Part shown: positions 1 through 11,533 of the stretch, one piece after another | How the letters are laid out: the number at the start of each line of letters is the position of its first letter | How positions within the stretch are numbered: the first letter of the stretch is position 1 | Assembly (NCBI GenBank): GCA_001972305.1 | Contig: BDDD01001788.1 | Location: forward strand, 221,178-285,177 | Direction of reading: 5' to 3' | Source: Cephalotus follicularis | Lineage: Eukaryota; Streptophyta; Magnoliopsida; Oxalidales; Cephalotaceae | DNA length: 64,000 nt | Notes under the pieces: model-generated | Told to the model about the DNA's origin: nothing | The model's database searches: none | Seen by the model: the letters and a program-made list of their open reading frames with translations, nothing else | Made by a program: the position numbers and the translations under genes

Positions 1-380
1 TTGTAGGACTTAAAAAGCTTGGTGGTTTCTAAGAAGGAAGGCAACACACTTTCTCCTCTCACCCTCCATTGATTATTATAGGTGGAGATACTTCACACAT
101 TGTGACTTATCTCTACTTGTGGTGATCACTAGTTTAGGTTTTAAGGCTCTCTATACAACTAGGTGTCCTAGAAAACATCATTGTCTAGGATACCTTACAT
201 GGTATGTGATTGAAGCTTTAATTTGAGTGTTGAGAGAATCTAAAGTTTCGGCCTCCATAAGGAACCCTAGAACCCGAGGCTTTTGGCTTTTTTTGGAGCT
301 TGCTTGGAGTAAAAGTGTTAAGGAAGCTCTTAAAGGAAGGAGTTTAAGACCTTGGTAATGGCATCTTAACTCACTTCTTC
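1..380. other. Noncoding repeat-like flank left of solo LTR S1
   Basis: No gene is visible. The composition resembles the interior of a plant LTR. The stretch ends in TCTTC (376-380), the left copy of the target duplication of the S1 insertion, so sequence resumes at 2709 on the other side of S1. The only open frame of any length is short and shows no recognisable domain. Confidence 0.4.
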
Positions 381-1173
381 TGTCATTCCCCGAACCATGG
401 GAGAACCCCAAGGCCCGACATGTGGCAACCGTCCATACAATTCATCCGTATCATAAAAGCATAATATCCGAATTACACTATAAATCAAAATTTTAATACA
501 TAAATATGCACGCGAAACAACCATTCAACATCTTGCGTAGATAAATCCAAATAATACATCGCATTCCATATATGAGTGTAGCACTGCCAGAAACAACCAA
601 GTCGATACAGAGGGAATACCAAATCTTATACAACAACTCTTATACAAGCAACTTATACAACGTAGATAAAACCAACCAGGAACTACACTGAAACTAGAAT
701 TCTTCTATGCAAACCGTCCCATCTTACCTTCAGGCATCCTCTGCACTCGACCCTAGATATTATGCCCATAATGGGTCAGCCAAACACAGCTATGTAGACA
801 ATATTATATGCAATTAAGTGTGCAGATATAGCAGATATATGAATGACATGTAAAATGCATGAATGCCAATTATGGGCAACATTAGTATATCGATCGTCCC
901 TAAGCAGTGGCATACTTAATGAGCCTAATGATAACAATCATCATCCATACTCTCTAGATCGACAGACATTCCATAAGATCAATCCATAGCTACACACAAT
1001 CCACAAAGTACACGTACTGCTCTGCCTCTTCGGTCCGAGGTAGTACCTCCACCGTCTATGCACTGTCTGTGTTGTAGCCGATAGAGTCGAGATAACACTG
1101 GCCAAATTAACCCCCCCTTAACGCTAGTCTCTTTTGGACAGGATCATACTGGGCATACGGGGTTATACGGGTT

Positions 1174-1440
1174 CGTCATAGGTCCAATCAAAATGCGGTG
1201 TCTACCCGTAGGTTCACCCATAAAGTGGGTCCCATAGGCTCTACCCTCCGGTAATGTTTACGTGGTCCTCATAAGTTTAATCACAATACGTGTCTACCCA
1301 TAGGTTCACTCTTAAAGTGGGTCCTATAGGTTCTATCCTCTGGTAATGCTAGTCTCTTTTGAGACAGTGTCTCCATAGGTCCAATCACATTGGGCTACCC
1401 ATGGTTCACTCCTAAAGTGGGTCCCATAGGTTCATCCATC
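1174..1440. repeat. Three tandem units of about 100 bp inside S1
   Basis: Three imperfect copies carry the shared core TAGGTTCAC..TAAAGTGGGTCC. They begin near 1174, 1267 and 1371, and each is preceded by a 'ccaatca' or 'ttaatca' stretch and a CTACCC box. Copies differ by substitutions and small indels. This is a degenerate minisatellite within the LTR. Confidence 0.7.
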
Positions 1441-1716
1441 TGTCAGACTATGTGGGAAAACATCCCTAACCTCCATAACGGGGTAGAGATTAGGAATGGG
1501 TTATCTCGTCAAGTCTCAAACATAATCCATGACCTTACGGTCTTTAAACTATCAAACCATTTATTGAAAATCCCTTTTTTGAAATCCATTAGGAAGATAA
1601 ATTGTGTTGAATGAGGGTTCATATAGGCTACACGGTCTTAGGGAGGCTTCCCATAGAACCCATTTGAGGATAAAACAGTTTGGGATTGAAAACATTGCAT
1701 TTTGTATGAAAACAGC

Positions 1717-1975
1717 GTGCTAAGCGCCGACTGTTATGTCGAAAGCGTCGACTTTCAAAGGCTAAGCGCCGACAGTCTAACGCCAAGCGTCGTCGGTTTA
1801 TGGGCCTAAGCCAAAGCGTCGATGATAGAGCAAAGTGTCGATAGTTCATGCAGTAGGAAAAGCGTCTCCGGTTTACCATCGCATCCAATAGCGTCGGTAG
1901 CTTGCACAAAAGCATCTACTGATATAATACACAAAACATCAACGCTTTTAGTCAAAGCGTCGACGGTTTGACAGT
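1717..1975. repeat. Cluster of AAAGCGTCGA-type motifs in S1
   Basis: About ten scattered copies of AAGCGTCGA or AAGCGCCGA occur in about 260 bases, the fullest being AAAGCGTCGACGGTTT near 1956. Spacing is irregular, unlike a CRISPR array. The motif is related to the AAAGACGTCGACGTCTTT units found in other elements of this window. Confidence 0.7.
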
Positions 1976-2708
1976 TGCAGCAGCAATGCATTTGTTCGTC
2001 AACAGCACTAAAAATCAACTCATATCCCTTCTAACTGGTTTAAGACTCGATCCAATGGAAGCCATAAGCCTCAATGGTCAGTTATATCTTTAAAATAACT
2101 TTAAATCCTTAGATCCACGCCCGTGGATCCATAAACGGCGAAGAGAAGAGATTAGGCCTATAAACCTTAAACTCTTTATTCTCTCTCTAGATTCCATTTT
2201 AAGCTATTATTGAGCATATCAATCACCCTAACTCATCCATCTAACATAGATCTACCAATCCATAACCTTATAAGTCATTCAATCCAGCAATATGCATGAG
2301 TTCAAAGCATATATGTAGAATCTACCTCAAAACTATTGAGATGCAGATCCATGAGGATTGGTTGTCGAATCCTTGATCTGATCCTTCCTTCCAGTTCTAC
2401 ATTCTATCACGAATCCAAAGACTCCTTCGTTGCTTGATTCTGAACTCTATCTGTCTAACTCCTTCTCTCACTATCTCTCTAGAAAATGGAATGAGAAATA
2501 GAATGAGAATGAAATAGTCGAACCACATATATATAGACTTCCTTGGGGGAAAAACTCAAAAACTTGCCCTAGTTTCGCTTAAACCCACACTAGCCACAAA
2601 CAGCCACAAAAGCCAAATATGATAATATCATATACATGCCACTCCATCATACAATACCGTACAATATTGTATGATACAAACAGTTATATACAAAACTCAG
2701 GGATTACA

Positions 2709-3445
2709 TCTTCTCCCTTTCTTTTTGTTGTTTGTTTTTCGGGTTTTAGCTAGGGTTTGGTAACCGTAGCTAAACCTTAGTGGTTTCAAGGAGAAACCCT
2801 AACCAAACCCTAAGGGTATGGTTCTTGGATTTCGTGAGTTGAATGAGTTAGCTTAGGGTTTTTGGTGTGTAAACCCTAGGCAATATTTTTCTTGGAGTCG
2901 ATGCTAGGGTTGGGGATCCCCTAGCTCACCCGTGGCTCTATGTGCATGCTTGGTGGTTATATGGTTCAATTGGATAGTTAATTAGAGATCCTCAGAATTG
3001 GTATGGACATTTATGGACATAGATCTTAGGGTGTTCCTTTGCTTTGGACATGGATTGATTAAAATTAAAATTTAACCCCTAAAGAACCTATGACCTAAAA
3101 TGGACCAAACTGCCTATTGAGACTTACCTTAGTCCAAACAGTCAGTTAATCAATCTAACGATCAATGTTCAATCAGTCAATCATGTCAATCAAAAGTGTT
3201 GTACAATTAATTGATTAACCAAAAGATCAAGTCCTGCCTATGCAAGATAGAAAAACTAGTTTAAAACGGGCTTGAGTGATAACAAGTACGATATGATGAA
3301 ACGGTCATTTGGAAACATGTTAAAACATTTTAAAATAAGTACAAAAACACTTTTGGGTAAGGAGAAGCATGACTGTCGATTTAAGGTTTAAATTTAGTAT
3401 GGTGTCGACACCATTTAAAATGGAGTTAATTCCCATGTTTAAAAA
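2709..3445. other. Noncoding region with AAACCCTA motifs
   Basis: No gene is seen. The stretch opens with the right copy of the S1 target duplication (TCTTC, 2709-2713), a polypyrimidine run, and several AAACCCTA/TAGGGTTT motifs between about 2750 and 2880. These resemble plant telobox sequences but are not arranged as a telomeric array. The texture suggests the interior of an older LTR into which S1 inserted. Confidence 0.4.
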
Positions 3446-4460
3446 AAGCATCACAGTCGATTGGAGAAGGAACCTCCAATCGACTGTCATCAATTCAAAA
3501 GGTTTGGGCATGTTTTTATGCTATTCAAGTCGATTCAAGTGATAGTTCCCAGTTGACTCAAGGCTTAAAAATAGAAAATTTTAGCTAAACTAGTCCACTG
3601 GAATGAGTTCCCGGTCGATTGGAGCCCCAAGTTCTGCAGAATTTTAAGTTTTTATCAATAAGGTTCAGAATGGCATAACTTTGGATTTTCATTACCTTTT
3701 TCAAATACGTTTGAAACAAAATTTCAAGGACATGATCTAGATATGTTTAGGGATGACATATCAAGAGATCAAGTCATTTAGACCCTCTGACGGTCCACAA
3801 ATCAAAAAAGGGGAAAAGTAAATCTAAAACCACCATTTTTCACTGATTTTCCATTTCAATTCAATTTAGTCAGTTTCAATCAATCTAGTCACTCAAATAA
3901 AATTTATATGTGTATAATCTTAAGTATTTTAGGTAGAGATTATCTACCTATCAATTAGAAGCATCACAGTCGATTGGAGAAGGAACCTCCAGTCAGTTGT
4001 CATCAATTTAGAAGGTTTGGGCATGTATTTATGCTATTCTAGTCGACTAGAGTGAGAGTTCATAGTTGACTCAAGGCTCAAAAATAGAAAATTTTAACTA
4101 ACCCAGTCCACTGGAATGAGTCTCCAATCAACTTGAGCCCCAAGTTCTATAGAATTTCTAGTTTTTATCAATAAGGTTCAAAATGGCATAACTTTTGATT
4201 TTCATAACATTTTTCAAATCCGTTTGAAACAAAATTTCAAGGACATGATCTATATATGTTTAGGGATGAAATATAAAGAAATAAAGTCATTTGGACCATC
4301 TAATGGTCCACAAATCAAAAAAGGGGAAAAGTACATCTAAAACCACCATTTTTCACAGATTTTCCATTTCAATTCAGTCAGTTTCAATCAATCTAGTCAC
4401 TCAAATAAAATTTATATATGCATAATCTTAAGAATTTTAGGTGGAGATTATCTACCTATC
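3446..4460. repeat. Direct tandem duplication of about 505 bp
   Basis: Copy 1 (3446-3952) and copy 2 (3958-4460) both begin AAGCATCACAGTCGATTGGAG and end TTTTAGGTNGAGATTATCTACCTATC (core shared, one base differing), with five bases between them. Copy 1 holds a perfect 14-bp-arm inverted repeat (3453-3466 with 3474-3487, 7-base loop). In copy 2 the right arm is mutated. No coding potential is seen. Confidence 0.8.
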
Positions 4461-4804
4461 GGTAAGCCCCGAGTCTGGTTTAAACTGTCGTATTATGCGG
4501 TAACGTGCATATTGTATGATGGCATGACCAGTGTATGATGCTATCATATTTTACTTTCTATGGCTATTTCAAGATAGTGTGGGTTCAATAGAACCAAAAG
4601 GGTAGTTTTGAGACTTTCACCCAAAAGAAGTCTATGTTCTGTTCCAAAGAAACTAGCATTAGGGGAAGGATTGACCAGGTCAGCGTTATCTCGACTCCAT
4701 CCTCTGTAGCACAAGCCTGCGTAGACGATAGTGATGCTACCTCATGCCAAGGAGGCCGAGGACTGCTTCTCTGCTATCTCGAGCTGAGGAGGCCAAGGAA
4801 TGCC
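4461..4804 (+). other. Probable start of an old LTR, cut by element G3
   Basis: GGTAAGCCCCGAG at 4461 resembles a decayed TGTAAGCCCC LTR start. The following sequence (ATTGTATGATGGCATG, then CTATCATATTTTACTTTC, then GTGTGGGTTCAA) parallels the beginning of S1 read on its minus strand, so this is probably a divergent relative of S1. It stops at 4804 where G3 begins. The matching right-hand piece was not found beyond G3. Confidence 0.4.
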
Positions 4805-4874
4805 TGTAAGCCCCAGAATTATTTGCAATTGTTGTATTATATAATATTGTGAAATGGTGATTGGACGTGGTATT
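4805..4874 (+). repeat. G3 5' LTR, first fragment
   Basis: This fragment matches 42470-42539 closely (GGAATTATTTGCAA, TTGTATTATATAATATTG, GAAATGGTGATTGG). It ends with GTATT, the left copy of the G1 target duplication. The LTR resumes after 14732. Confidence 0.85.
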
Positions 4875-7555
4875 TGTAACACCTAGTGTTTCTTTATTGT
4901 AATATTTCGTTTTAAGATGTAATCTTATGCTTGAATTAATGAAAATGTTTGAGATTTCGGCCTCAAAGATGTTTCCAAACCCTAAATATTGTTTAAGGAA
5001 AAGAAATGTGTATGTTAAACAAAAACGGCGCGGTTTTGGGACAATTGCGTCGATGTCTTTGGAAAGATGTCGATGCCTATGGGAACCGAGATGCACGTGA
5101 ATGCATGGACATGCACGTCAACGTAAGATGAAGACATCGATACCCTCTTATGAAAAAGGAAAAGACGTCGACGTCTTTGAAAAGAATATCAGTCACATTA
5201 TGAACTGACAGGATAACGTGCAAGGGAGGGTATCCAAGACCTCTGGCAGGCGCTTTGAGGCACGAGAGGGGGACATGTTGAACATGCACAATGACCTCCT
5301 AACCTGCAAGGATGAAGAGAGAATACTTGTGATTACATGCAAGGACTTAGCAGCCAAAGGTGGACACCTGGTGCGCCATGCAACCAGGTGTGAGGGAGGT
5401 GTAGCAAGTGAGAATCTTGCCTTAATGCAGATGGAAACAAAAAACCCCACTCTGCATAAAACTCCCTTCCCTCCCTGGAAACGAGAGAGCTGATGAAGAG
5501 AAATGGAAACACTGTGAGAAAAGTGATAGAACAGAGAAAGAAAGAGAGAAGATAGAACCGCCATTGATGAACACTTGGAGCTTGGAACTTGGAGCTCCTG
5601 GGATTGCAACTTGGGATGAGTTGGGAGCTGCTGTGAGCAACCCTTGGAACACAAAGAGGTGGACTTTCTAGTTCCTAACTTGGAACAACAAGGTAGGGGA
5701 AAGTGATGATTCTTATACATGCATTTTGAGTTTTAGGATAATGAATGCCATTGATGAATTGCATGTTAATGAATGAATTGTAATCTCTGGACTTGTTGTA
5801 ATGACTACTGTGATGTACGGAGTGAACATGCATGTGCAAATCACATGAATATTCGAACTGGTTTGTGTAATGGATGATTTGGGTAATGACCTGGTGTGTT
5901 AAAACAATGGAAATGACGTTCTGGGCTGATTAGCCGTTGACGTCTACCTAAAGACGTCGATGTCTTCGCTTGTGAATGAAAAAGACATCAATGTTTGAGT
6001 TAAAACATCGATGCCTTTTCTGGGTATTCATAGAACAGTGGTGTTTACTGCAGATGGTGAATTGGCCACTTGTGGTTACATGTTCATTTACGGATTGATG
6101 TTCTGGTTACATATCCTGATAACCAGTAGCATGTCTTACGCCTTGAGAGGGTGAGTTTTGCTTATATGAGGGTTTAGGGGCCGGATTCTTCCCCCTCGAA
6201 TCATGATTCGCGAACTGATACCTCCTGGTATCATAAAGACATCGATGCCTTTGGAAAAGCATCGACGTCTTTTGTCCAAAAATGCTTGGGAATAACTGCA
6301 CAAAATGTTGGCGCCTTAGGGTAAAGATGTCGACGCCCTGGGAATAAGCATCAACGCTTATTCTCCTGTTTGGGAAAATATCACTCGGATGGATCCCGTT
6401 AGACCCGAAACGATTCTAGAAACGACCCTAGATGCATTCTGAGCATATGTTTGCATTATTACTGAACTATGAATTGCATTATGGTTGATTGCTAAAAGGT
6501 GTTAACCATTTTGAAAAGCTGGTATGATTATTATAATCATTATTGTACGAAAGTGTATATTTGTCAATATATAAAAATATATATTTTTTCAAAATGACTG
6601 GGGAAAGTATTTTCCAAGGACGGAGAAATGTTTTAAAGGATTGGTTACACAATCAAAATGTATTGTTTTAAGTTTTATAACTTATCACAACCTGAGAACG
6701 GAGTAATATATTTTAAACAAATATGTTTGATCAAGTAATTATATGTTATTGCTTGACTTGTACTGTACGATGTTTGTGCTTGTTGATCATTAGCCGTTGT
6801 GCTAATAACCTGTTGATTGTTTGGCCGTCGTGCTAAGCAACCTGTACAGAGGACTTACTGCAAACCGTTCTCAAACGGGGATGGGGTAAGAGTGCATGAC
6901 GTTGGGGCCAGGAGGTGGCGACGGTCATGATGACTTGTTTGTCTGGTTCCTTTTGGGACATACTTACTGCTTGTGTTGATGTAGCCTTACAAGGTTATAC
7001 CTGTACTGTGAACATGCATATACTTTATACATGTATACACTGCGATATATATACTGAAATATATATATACTGTACTGCATCATAATGCATTCATTCATGA
7101 TACTCATTATCATATACCTCGAACTGCATTTATGAGTTTATTCACTTAGCCAAGTGAGGACAAAGGACCCTACTGTAACAGATTGATGAAGTGGATTTGA
7201 CATGGAGCATGCAAGGAGACTTAAGGAGAAGACTGAATTGTTTCTCTTATTTCTTGTACTGAATTAACCAACATTGGTTATGTTAATTGGATTATTGTAA
7301 CGTGGTTTGCTTCATCCTATACTGTTTTATCACACTCCGTTATGGGCGATCGACTATGATGTTAAGTTTTATACAAACTTGTTGGGTATCACATAGTATG
7401 GGATTCGTGATACATATTTAAATTCAGCTTATTTCATGTTATTGCTTCCGCTAATGAAGGTTTTTGTTTTTACGTTTTATCGCATAAGCTGAATTATGTT
7501 GCGTTGATTGCCTTACCGCTTTAATGTTGTCCTCTTGGGAAAACGGGGTGTGACA
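4875..7555 (+). repeat. G1 5' LTR
   Basis: TGTAACACC...GGGGTGTGACA, 2681 bp. It contains clusters of AAAGACGTCGACGTCTTT-like units at about 5045-5190, 5938-6020 and 6235-6365, and AT-rich TATA-like runs at 7020-7075. Open frames in it are repeated in the 3' LTR and show no protein family, so they are not annotated as genes. Confidence 0.9.
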
Positions 7556-7558
7556 AAG

Positions 7559-7570
7559 TGGTATCAGAGC
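7559..7570 (+). other. G1 primer-binding site (tRNA-iMet type)
   Basis: TGGTATCAGAGC, three bases after the 5' LTR end. This is the standard complement of the 3' end of plant initiator methionine tRNA, used to prime minus-strand DNA synthesis. Confidence 0.9.
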
Positions 7571-7666
7571 ATATTCCATATATGCTTAGCTAGGATACTT
7601 TCCTTGGCAATCAATAAATTTTTTTCCTAAAGTCGTGACTAACCGTCATCCTTCTTATAGGAACAA

Positions 7667-8832
7667 ATGGATCGAAGGAGAACACGTGCTAGGGCTAGAG
7701 CTGTTGGAGCCAATGCCCCTGAGGAAGCGAATATGCCGCAAGGAATGAATGTCCCACAAGATGATAGGGACCCGATGACCCGGATTGTGGATTATTTCCA
7801 GCAACAGATGGCCTTTAATATGGCTAATGCGGAGGAGATGCGCCAGTACTACGCGCAAGCTCGGCCGCAACGTAGAGCTCCCGATCACTACCCAGGAGAG
7901 GATAGTAATCAGTTTGGAAGGGACATTGAAAGGTTTATGAGACAGAATCCACCCAGTTTCTGGGGAGAACTTGATGCTACTGTGGCTGAGAGATGGCTGC
8001 AGGACTTGGAGAAAATCTTCAAAGTAATGGACTGTACCGATAATCAAAAACTGAAGTTTGTTGTATACCGACTATGGGGTGAGGCCACTCATTCGTGGGA
8101 GATGGTCAAGGCGATATGGGAATCTCAGAGGCTTGACAGTACATGGGAAAGATTCCAGACAGAATTCTTGGAGACATATGTTCCACGGATTGAACAGGAG
8201 CGCTGGGAGACGGAGCTCTTGGAGTTGCGACAGGGAGAAATGACGGTGACCGAGTATCAAGCAAGGTTCATGGAGCTAGCCAGACATTCCCCTTATCTGG
8301 TAGCTGATGAAGTGAAGAAGATACAGAGATTTCTGAGGGGTCTGCAATCGAATCTTCGGTCAAGGATCGAGCTATGGAGTTGGGAACTTTTGTGGAGGTT
8401 GCTCAGAAAGCAAGATTGCTGGAGAGCATATCCAACGAGGACCGAGCAGAGAGGGCCCGAGCACAACAAAATAAAAAGATCCCGACGAGACCAGCTTCTT
8501 CAAAATGGCAGGGCGGTGGTTCTCCGACGAAATCATCGAAGAACAGATCTGGGCAGACTGCCACACAGGGTACTCCTAGTCAGGGGAGTAATGCGGGAAC
8601 TGGAGCTTGTTATCACTGTGGTCGTAAGGGCCACTTACAGAAGGATTGCTGGAGGATGAACAGACTATGTTTGAGGTGTGGGGCATCTGGCCATTCCGTG
8701 AGAGATTGCCTGAATAGTCAGGCTACAGCACCTACTGGACCAGCTAGTAGCAGCGGGGCCGCAGCGGGGCCTTCACAGCGGAGGGACACAGGCAAAGGCA
8801 TTGCGAAAGGTAGAGTTTTTACCCTTTCATAG
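7667..8832 (+). pseudogene. G1 gag (capsid and nucleocapsid), frameshifted
   Basis: Starts at ATG 7667, 97 bases after the primer site. The first frame encodes the retrotransposon gag core (WLQDLEKIF, WERFQTEFLETYVP, LELRQGEMTVTEYQARFMEL). A frameshift between about 8340 and 8375 moves the rest to the frame running to the stop at 8830-8832. The second part carries two CX2CX4HX4C zinc knuckles, CYHCGRKGHLQKDC and CLRCGASGHSVRDC, which bind packaged RNA. Two knuckles are present where many plant gypsy gags have one. A single-base indel is enough to explain the break. Confidence 0.85.
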
Positions 8833-8856
8833 ACAGAGGTTCCGGAATCTACCTCG

Positions 8857-9081
8857 GTCGTTGGAGGTACACTGTATATTTATGGTTTTTCTGCTAGAGT
8901 GTTGATGGACCCTGGAGCATCACATTCTTTTATTTCATCACATTTTACATCATGTTTAGATGTAACGCCAGACTGTATGCCATATACCTTGGATGTGAGC
9001 ACACCTGCTGGAGTTTCCATGTACACAGATGCCGTATATAGGGGTTGTGAGATGTCTATGGCTGGCATTTCCTTGTATGAT
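8857..9081 (+). pseudogene. G1 aspartic protease, truncated
   Basis: The active-site loop VLMDPGASHSFIS (about 8899-8937) is the plant gypsy protease signature with Asp-Pro-Gly-Ala. Sequence stays readable to ISLYD at about 9081 and then jumps directly into the RT motif MPFG. The flap side of the protease, the linker and the front half of reverse transcriptase are missing. An in-frame TAG (8830-8832) also separates it from gag. Confidence 0.8.
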
Positions 9082-9982
9082 GCCTTTTGGTGTTACCAAT
9101 GCACCGGCTACGTTCATTTCATTGATGAATGATGTGTTTTGACCGTACCTGGATCAGTTTGTCGTTGTGTTTATTGACGACGTGCTAGTATACTCAAAGA
9201 GTGAGGAAGAGCATGCTTGCCACCTGAGGTTGGCTTTGCAGATTCTCCGAGAGCAGCAGTTGTATGCCAAATTCAGTAAGTGTGAATTTTGGCTTGACCG
9301 TGTGATCTTTCTTGGTCACATTGTATCTGGAGAGGGTTTGGCGGTGGATCCGTCAAAGACAGAGGTGGTACGAGATTGGCCACAGCAGAAGAATGTGACG
9401 GAGGTATGCAGTTTTCTTGGCTTGTCGGGGTATTACAGGAGGTTTATCCAGAACTTTTCGAGAATAGCCGAGCCCTTGACTAGACTGACCCAGAAGAAGA
9501 CCTTGTTTGTCTGGGATGAAGATTGTGAAGCTAGTTTCCGTGAACTGAAGGATCGGTTGGTTTCCGCTCCTATCTTGGCATTACCTGAGGGTAATGAGGG
9601 CTTTGCAGTCTATAGTGATGCATCGGGTAAAGGCTTGGGCTGCGTGCTGATGCAGCGAGGAAGGGTGATCGCTTATGCTTCAAGAAAGCTGAAGCCGTAT
9701 GAAGAAAGCTACCCGACTCATGACCTTGAACTTGCAGCTATTATCTTCGCCCTTCAGAAGTGGAAGCACTATCTTTATGGGCCGCAGTTTGAGATCTTTA
9801 CCGATCATAAGAGTTTGAGGTACCTATTTTGTCAGGACACACTGAACATGAGACAACGCAGGTGGGTAGAATTCTTTAATGATTATGATTGCAGTATTCA
9901 ATACCACCCGGGGAAAGCGAATGTAGTCGCTGATGCCTTGAGCCGCAAGGCTATGGTTGCCAGTGCGATGGTGTCGCAATAG
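9080..9982 (+). pseudogene. G1 reverse transcriptase (C-terminal half) and RNase H
   Basis: RT begins abruptly at MPFGVTNAPATF (from 9080). TGA at 9140-9142 replaces the usual Arg codon before PYLDQF. The catalytic box is [11 protein letters not shown] (about 9167), followed by the connection FLGHIVS and [11 protein letters not shown]. RNase H keeps its acidic residues in [20 protein letters not shown] and FTDHKSL. The frame ends at TAG 9980-9982. About 700 bp is lost upstream compared with the G3 copy, so no working polymerase could be made from this copy. Confidence 0.85.
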
Positions 9983-11487
9983 AAGATGTTAGAAGATTTC
10001 CAAGAGTGGTCTCCGTTCAATCAATCACCGGGGATTTTTGTCGCCGACATACGTGTCCAGCCAGTGTTACTGGATCACATCAGGGATGCACAACCACACG
10101 ATCCGCAGTTGCAAACGAATTTGAGAGAACCTGGACTCGGAGTCTGATTTTTGAGTACATGCTGATGGTATTCTGAGATATCGGGGACGTGTGTGTCTTC
10201 CGAATGAACCCGGATTGAAGAATGAGTTACTCCGTGGAGCTCATAAATCTCTGTACAGTATTCATCCTGGTAGCCCTAAAATGTACCAAGATATGAAGAA
10301 GACTTACTGGTGGCCCGGCATGAAACGCAAAATTGATGAATACATCACGAAATGTTTGACTTGCCGGAGGGTCAAGGCTGAACACCAGAGACCTGCGGGA
10401 CTGTTACAGTCATTACCAGTGGCGGAATGGAAGTGGGAACACATTACGATGGGCTTTGTTTCTGGATTTCCACTGACTAGGCACCATCATAATGACGTGT
10501 GGGTTATTGTTGATAGACTCACCAAATCAGCACACTTTTTGCCTGCACACGTCACTGATTTCGCGAGCAAGTTGGCTCGATTATATGTGAAGGAGATTGT
10601 GAGACTGCACGGTGTTCCGGTGAGCATCGTTTGCGATAGGAATTCGATCTTCACTTCCAACTTCTGGAAGAGATTTCAGACAGTCTTCGGAACAAGATTG
10701 AATCTCAGTACTGATTTCCACCCTCAAACCGACGGACAGTCTAAGCGTACCATCCAAACCTTGGAGGATATGCTTCGGGCTTGTGTGATCGATTTTGCTG
10801 GAACCTGGGAAGACCATATCCCCCAGATAGAGTTTTCTTATAATAACAGCTATCACGCGAGTATTGGTATGGCTCCATACGAGGCACTGTATAGGAGGAA
10901 GTGTACGTCACCCGTCTGTTGGGACGAGGTTGGTGAACGACCATTGCTTGGGTCAGATTCGGTGGAGGAGACTTCGGAGAAAGTCAAGATCATCAGAGAG
11001 AAGTTGCTAGCAGCATAGAGTCGGCAGAAGAGCTATGCCGACAGTATGAAGAGAAGGCCTTTAACCTTCAATGTTGGGGATTACGTGTTTTTGAAGGTAT
11101 CTCCGTGGCAAGGGGTGCAAAGGTTCGGGAAGAAGGGCAAGCCAGCGCCACGCTATATTGGTCCTTTTGATATTCTGGAGAGGTTGGGGAGGTAGCTTAT
11201 TAGCTAGCCTTGCCTCTTACCTTGTCGGGAATACATGATGTTTTCCATGTATCGATGCTACGAGGTTATATCCGAGACCCATCACATGTCCTGGATTATG
11301 ACTCGGTTACGATGAGGGATGATCTTTCCTGAGAGGAGTCACCCGTGAGAATCTTGGATTGGAAGACACAAGTATTAAGGAACCGGACCATTCCGATAGT
11401 AAAGGTTCAGTGTCAATTTCATCGGCCGGATGAAGCAACTTGGGAACGTGAGGATGACATCCGAGAACGTTACCCGCATTTGTTTTA
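9983..11487 (+). pseudogene. G1 integrase with chromodomain-like tail, inactivated
   Basis: The His2Cys2 zinc finger (HKSLYSIHPG ... CLTC) is intact at about 10230-10365. In the core, the first acidic catalytic residue of DD35E is Gly (TMGFV, codon GGC 10452-10454, where G3 has TMDFV). The second Asp is kept (VCDRN). The Glu is Lys (GQSKRT, codon AAG 10743-10745, where G3 has GQSERT). Stops at 10145-10147 and 11016-11018 and more after 11190 break the frame. The tail reads EATWERE near the end, like Tekay-type chromodomain ends. Confidence 0.85.
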
Positions 11488-11520
11488 GTATTGTGTTAAT
11501 TTTGAGGACGAAATTTCTTG

Positions 11521-11533
11521 AAGGAGGGGTGGA
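11521..11533 (+). other. G1 polypurine tract
   Basis: AAGGAGGGGTGGA lies directly before the 3' LTR start and primes plus-strand synthesis. It follows the pol tail. Confidence 0.8.

Larger units (their letters stand above)
381..2708 (-). mobile_element. Solo LTR S1, probably Ty3/gypsy
   Basis: The plus strand starts TGTCATTCCCCG and ends GGGATTACA, so the minus strand reads TGTAATCCC...GGGGAATGACA, the usual shape of plant gypsy LTR ends. It is flanked by perfect 5-bp direct repeats TCTTC at 376-380 and 2709-2713. No primer site, gag or pol lies beside it, so one LTR was left after recombination between two LTRs. Length is 2328 bp. Orientation is inferred from the end sequences only. It holds a roughly 100-bp tandem repeat and a cluster of GTCGA motifs, listed separately. 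Confidence 0.8.

Noticed and set aside
2750-2880. Interstitial telomere array
   Set aside because: AAACCCTA words are scattered and interrupted, not a tandem telomeric run.
5193-5720. Minus-strand open frame of 175 codons, repeated at 11872-12399
   Set aside because: It lies wholly inside the G1 LTRs, recurs because the LTR recurs, and its translation has no domain. Treated as chance frames in repeat DNA.
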